A model generated the notes under the pieces. That model was not told where the DNA came from. It made no database searches and saw only the letters and a program-made list of their open reading frames with translations. This document shows, piece after piece, positions 15,943 through 17,659 of a stretch of DNA of 17,659 nt. The DNA lies in contig CAMPJV010000016.1 of assembly GCA_946886975.1 (NCBI GenBank), positions 1 to 17,659 of the forward strand, written 5' to 3'. Position 1 is the first letter of the stretch. Each line of letters opens with the position of its first letter. This stretch comes from an uncultured Taibaiella sp. (GTDB lineage: Bacteria; Bacteroidota; Bacteroidia; Chitinophagales; Chitinophagaceae). The position numbers and the translations under genes were made by a program.

Positions 15943-16557
15943 CTACCCTACCGCGCCTACGGCACTCAAGGCATTGAGCTTTGCCAGGATTTCCTGCTGC
16001 ACGCTGGCCCCCTTATTACGGGCGTACCAGAGGTGAAGCTCTTTTTCTATATCCTCAAACGACCTTCCGGCTGGGGCTCTGCGCCACTCCGACATCAGCT
16101 CCTGAGCGGGTTTAGGGCGAGGGCCCCAAGTGAACAACTCCTCGCCGGACAAGTCTGTGGCGACCAGCTTTGGAATAGCCTTCCCGCCATTTGTAAGGTA
16201 AGGGGTCATCAGATTGGCATGCTCGTCACGAAGGAGTAGTCTCAACTGGATATTACCAAGTGAAGAAGCTGCAATCTTTTCCAATACCGGCAGGCTCTGA
16301 GCGCCATCTCCACACCAGGCCTCAATAAACACCCACCATACCTGCTTTGGTGCATGCTGGGCTTCCGATACCAGCTTCTGATCCAAGATCAACTGCCTGT
16401 CCCAGCGGTTCATACGCTGAAGGTTCAGCTTTGTGAACGCTATGCGGCTCTCGGTAGGCTCATCACCTGTAGTGCTCCCTTCCTCAACCAGGGAGCTTAC
16501 CAGGTTCAGGTATTGAGGATAAGTATAAAAGCTGATGTCTTCTCTAAACTCGCTCAT
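15943..16557 (-). CDS. Thioredoxin-fold protein with a single active-site cysteine
   Basis: A 204-residue cytoplasmic protein (no signal peptide) of a thioredoxin-like family common in Bacteroidota. The usual WCxxC site reads WCGDG (81-85): Cys82 is kept, but the resolving cysteine is Gly85. The cis-proline loop is present as AIPKLV (Pro129). The N-terminal 70 residues are helical and polar. The C-terminal part (about 140-204) holds charged helices and an Ala/Gly-rich end. The family normally has Cys-Gly-Asp in this place, so loss of the second cysteine is a family trait rather than a local mutation. It could work as a monothiol reductase or a thiol-binding adaptor, but cannot carry out the standard dithiol reaction alone. 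It converges with rlmD, the stop codons being two bases apart, with no terminator between. Confidence 0.8.
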   Translation of the reverse strand: MSEFREDISFYTYPQYLNLVSSLVEEGSTTGDEPTESRIAFTKLNLQRMNRWDRQLILDQKLVSEAQHAPKQVWWVFIEAWCGDGAQSLPVLEKIAASSLGNIQLRLLLRDEHANLMTPYLTNGGKAIPKLVATDLSGEELFTWGPRPKPAQELMSEWRRAPAGRSFEDIEKELHLWYARNKGASVQQEILAKLNALSAVGAVG

Positions 16558-16664
16558 GGAATTGCTATATTTATATTAACAATGTTAGCCAATATAGCCA
16601 GGGGAAAACATGACCAAGATCATGCTGTATGACAACAGCAATCAAAAACAGCGAGCGCGCCCTG

Positions 16665-17657
16665 TTAGCTCTCTATGAAATTGAGGTCTTTGCCGAATGT
16701 CTCTTCTGTAAAGAAGGCGGCAATAATTGTTATAACCATTACGATAGCCCCTGTTATGGCCGCCGCGTTGATGTAGGTCTGTGATTGCTGGAGGAACTGG
16801 AAGAGCATGACTATCAGCGGCAGCGAGCCCCTCACCATGTTCGGCACTGTAGTAGCGGCGGTGGCCCGCAGGTTGGTGCCAAAATGCTCCGCGGCCATTG
16901 TGACGAATATGGCCCAGAAGCCGGTACCGAACCCCAGAAAGGCACAGATGGCGTACATCCCCGCTGCCGTACCCCCCGCCTGCATAAAGTAAAGGACAAT
17001 AGCGAGAGAGGTAATGGCGTAGAAAATGTAGAGGGCCTTTTTGCGGCTCTTCAACCCCTGGCTGAGCAGACCAACGGCTATGTCGCCAATGGAAATCGCT
17101 ACATAGGCATACATCACCGCTTTACCGGGGTTTATTTCCTCCGCTATGCCGAACTCCTTACCAAACTCCCTGGAGAAAGAAACGAGGATGCCAATAGCAT
17201 ACCAGGTGGGCAGGCCGATAAGGATACTTAGCAGGTATTTCTTAAACCGAGTCCAATTGGTAAAGAACATAAAGAAGTTTCCCTTTATGACCTCCGCGTT
17301 CCTGATCTTCTCGAACATGCCTGATTCAAACACTGTAACCCTGAGCAGCAGGAGCGACAAGCCAAGTCCGCCGCCAATGAAGTAACACACGCGCCAGTCG
17401 AACTGCTGCGCTATGAAGTAGGCTGCGACCGCACCGGTAAGACCGATGCCTGCGACAAAGGACGTCGCGACACCCCGCTTTTCTTTAGAGATTAGCTCAC
17501 TAACCAATGTGATACCAGCGCCCAGCTCGCCGGCAAGCCCTATGCCCGCGATAAAGCGCGCCCAGCTATATTGCTCCGCAGTCTGCACAAAACCGTTCGC
17601 AATATTGGCAAGGGAATAAAGGATAATGGAACCGAACAGTACGCTGAGCCTGCCACG
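16665..17657 (-). CDS. MFS transporter, N-terminus beyond the window
   Basis: The last 330 residues of a major facilitator superfamily permease. The frame stays open to the right edge: the 23 codons before the GTG at 17588 read RGRLSVLFGSIILYSLANIA and on, where RGRL is the end of the loop 2-3 motif A (DRxGRR type). The internal GTG is therefore not the start. About ten membrane helices can be seen, including RFIAGIGLAGELGAGITLVS, which carries the helix 4 and 5 pattern of metabolite-proton symporters. A charged cytoplasmic loop lies between the two halves. The protein ends TFGKDLNFIES. The fold resembles the metabolite:H+ symporter and sugar-porter branches; the substrate cannot be assigned. 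It is separated from the thioredoxin-like gene downstream by 107 bases. No terminator with a T-run is visible in that gap. Confidence 0.9.
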   Translation of the reverse strand, partial: RGRLSVLFGSIILYSLANIANGFVQTAEQYSWARFIAGIGLAGELGAGITLVSELISKEKRGVATSFVAGIGLTGAVAAYFIAQQFDWRVCYFIGGGLGLSLLLLRVTVFESGMFEKIRNAEVIKGNFFMFFTNWTRFKKYLLSILIGLPTWYAIGILVSFSREFGKEFGIAEEINPGKAVMYAYVAISIGDIAVGLLSQGLKSRKKALYIFYAITSLAIVLYFMQAGGTAAGMYAICAFLGFGTGFWAIFVTMAAEHFGTNLRATAATTVPNMVRGSLPLIVMLFQFLQQSQTYINAAAITGAIVMVITIIAAFFTEETFGKDLNFIES

Positions 17658-17659
17658 CT

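Noticed and set aside
16595..16640. Inverted repeats (CATGA/TCATG and TGCTGT/ACAGCA) near the MFS gene end
   Set aside because: Stems are only 5-6 base pairs and no T-run follows on either strand, so they are not called terminators.

Overview
The window looks like chromosomal core sequence from a member of the Bacteroidota, most likely the Chitinophagaceae or a close relative; I do not name a genus. The reasons are the long S16 protein with an Ala/Glu-rich tail, the YebC variant, a DUF4369/DUF5106-type redoxin, a LuxR-HTH plus DUF4199 pair, AT-rich leaders without clear Shine-Dalgarno sites, and several -7 elements of the TAnnTTTG type. GC content is intermediate and even. I see no insertion sequence, integrase, tRNA, rRNA, CRISPR array or phage gene.

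Layout from left to right. Positions 1-1055 (minus): a membrane acyltransferase-3 gene that runs off the left edge and carries a -1 frameshift near position 120. Positions 1056-1762: a 707-base stretch with no gene I can support, but with a good Bacteroidota-type promoter for the acyltransferase and the terminator of yebC. Positions 1763-4493 (minus): yebC, a small outer-membrane beta-barrel protein and a lipoprotein di-heme cytochrome c peroxidase. Positions 4624-7321: a divergent pair, a GT-C-type membrane protein with a TPR tail (minus) and a class I SAM methyltransferase (plus). Positions 7446-9459 (minus): rpsP and ffh, with ffh upstream. Positions 9593-10870 (plus): a membrane-anchored LuxR-type regulator, then a DUF4199 membrane protein. 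Positions 10941-14375 (minus): a probable two-gene envelope operon, a CGHC redoxin followed by a two-domain parvulin isomerase. Positions 14528-15940 (plus): rlmD, starting at TTG. Positions 15943-16557 (minus): a single-cysteine thioredoxin-like protein. Positions 16665-17659 (minus): an MFS transporter cut by the right edge.

Two themes stand out. One is translation and secretion housekeeping (yebC, rpsP, ffh, rlmD). The other is envelope biology (beta-barrel, peroxidase lipoprotein, GT-C protein, redoxin plus isomerase, transporter). Transcription units are well delimited: strong hairpin terminators lie at 1705-1738, 2561-2585, 7397-7425 and 10893-10920, the last two placed to serve convergent genes from both sides. 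I found no convincing new multi-gene system. The most useful leads are the frameshifted acyltransferase, the receiver-less membrane-tethered LuxR protein paired with DUF4199, the redoxin/isomerase operon and the single-cysteine thioredoxin-like protein.
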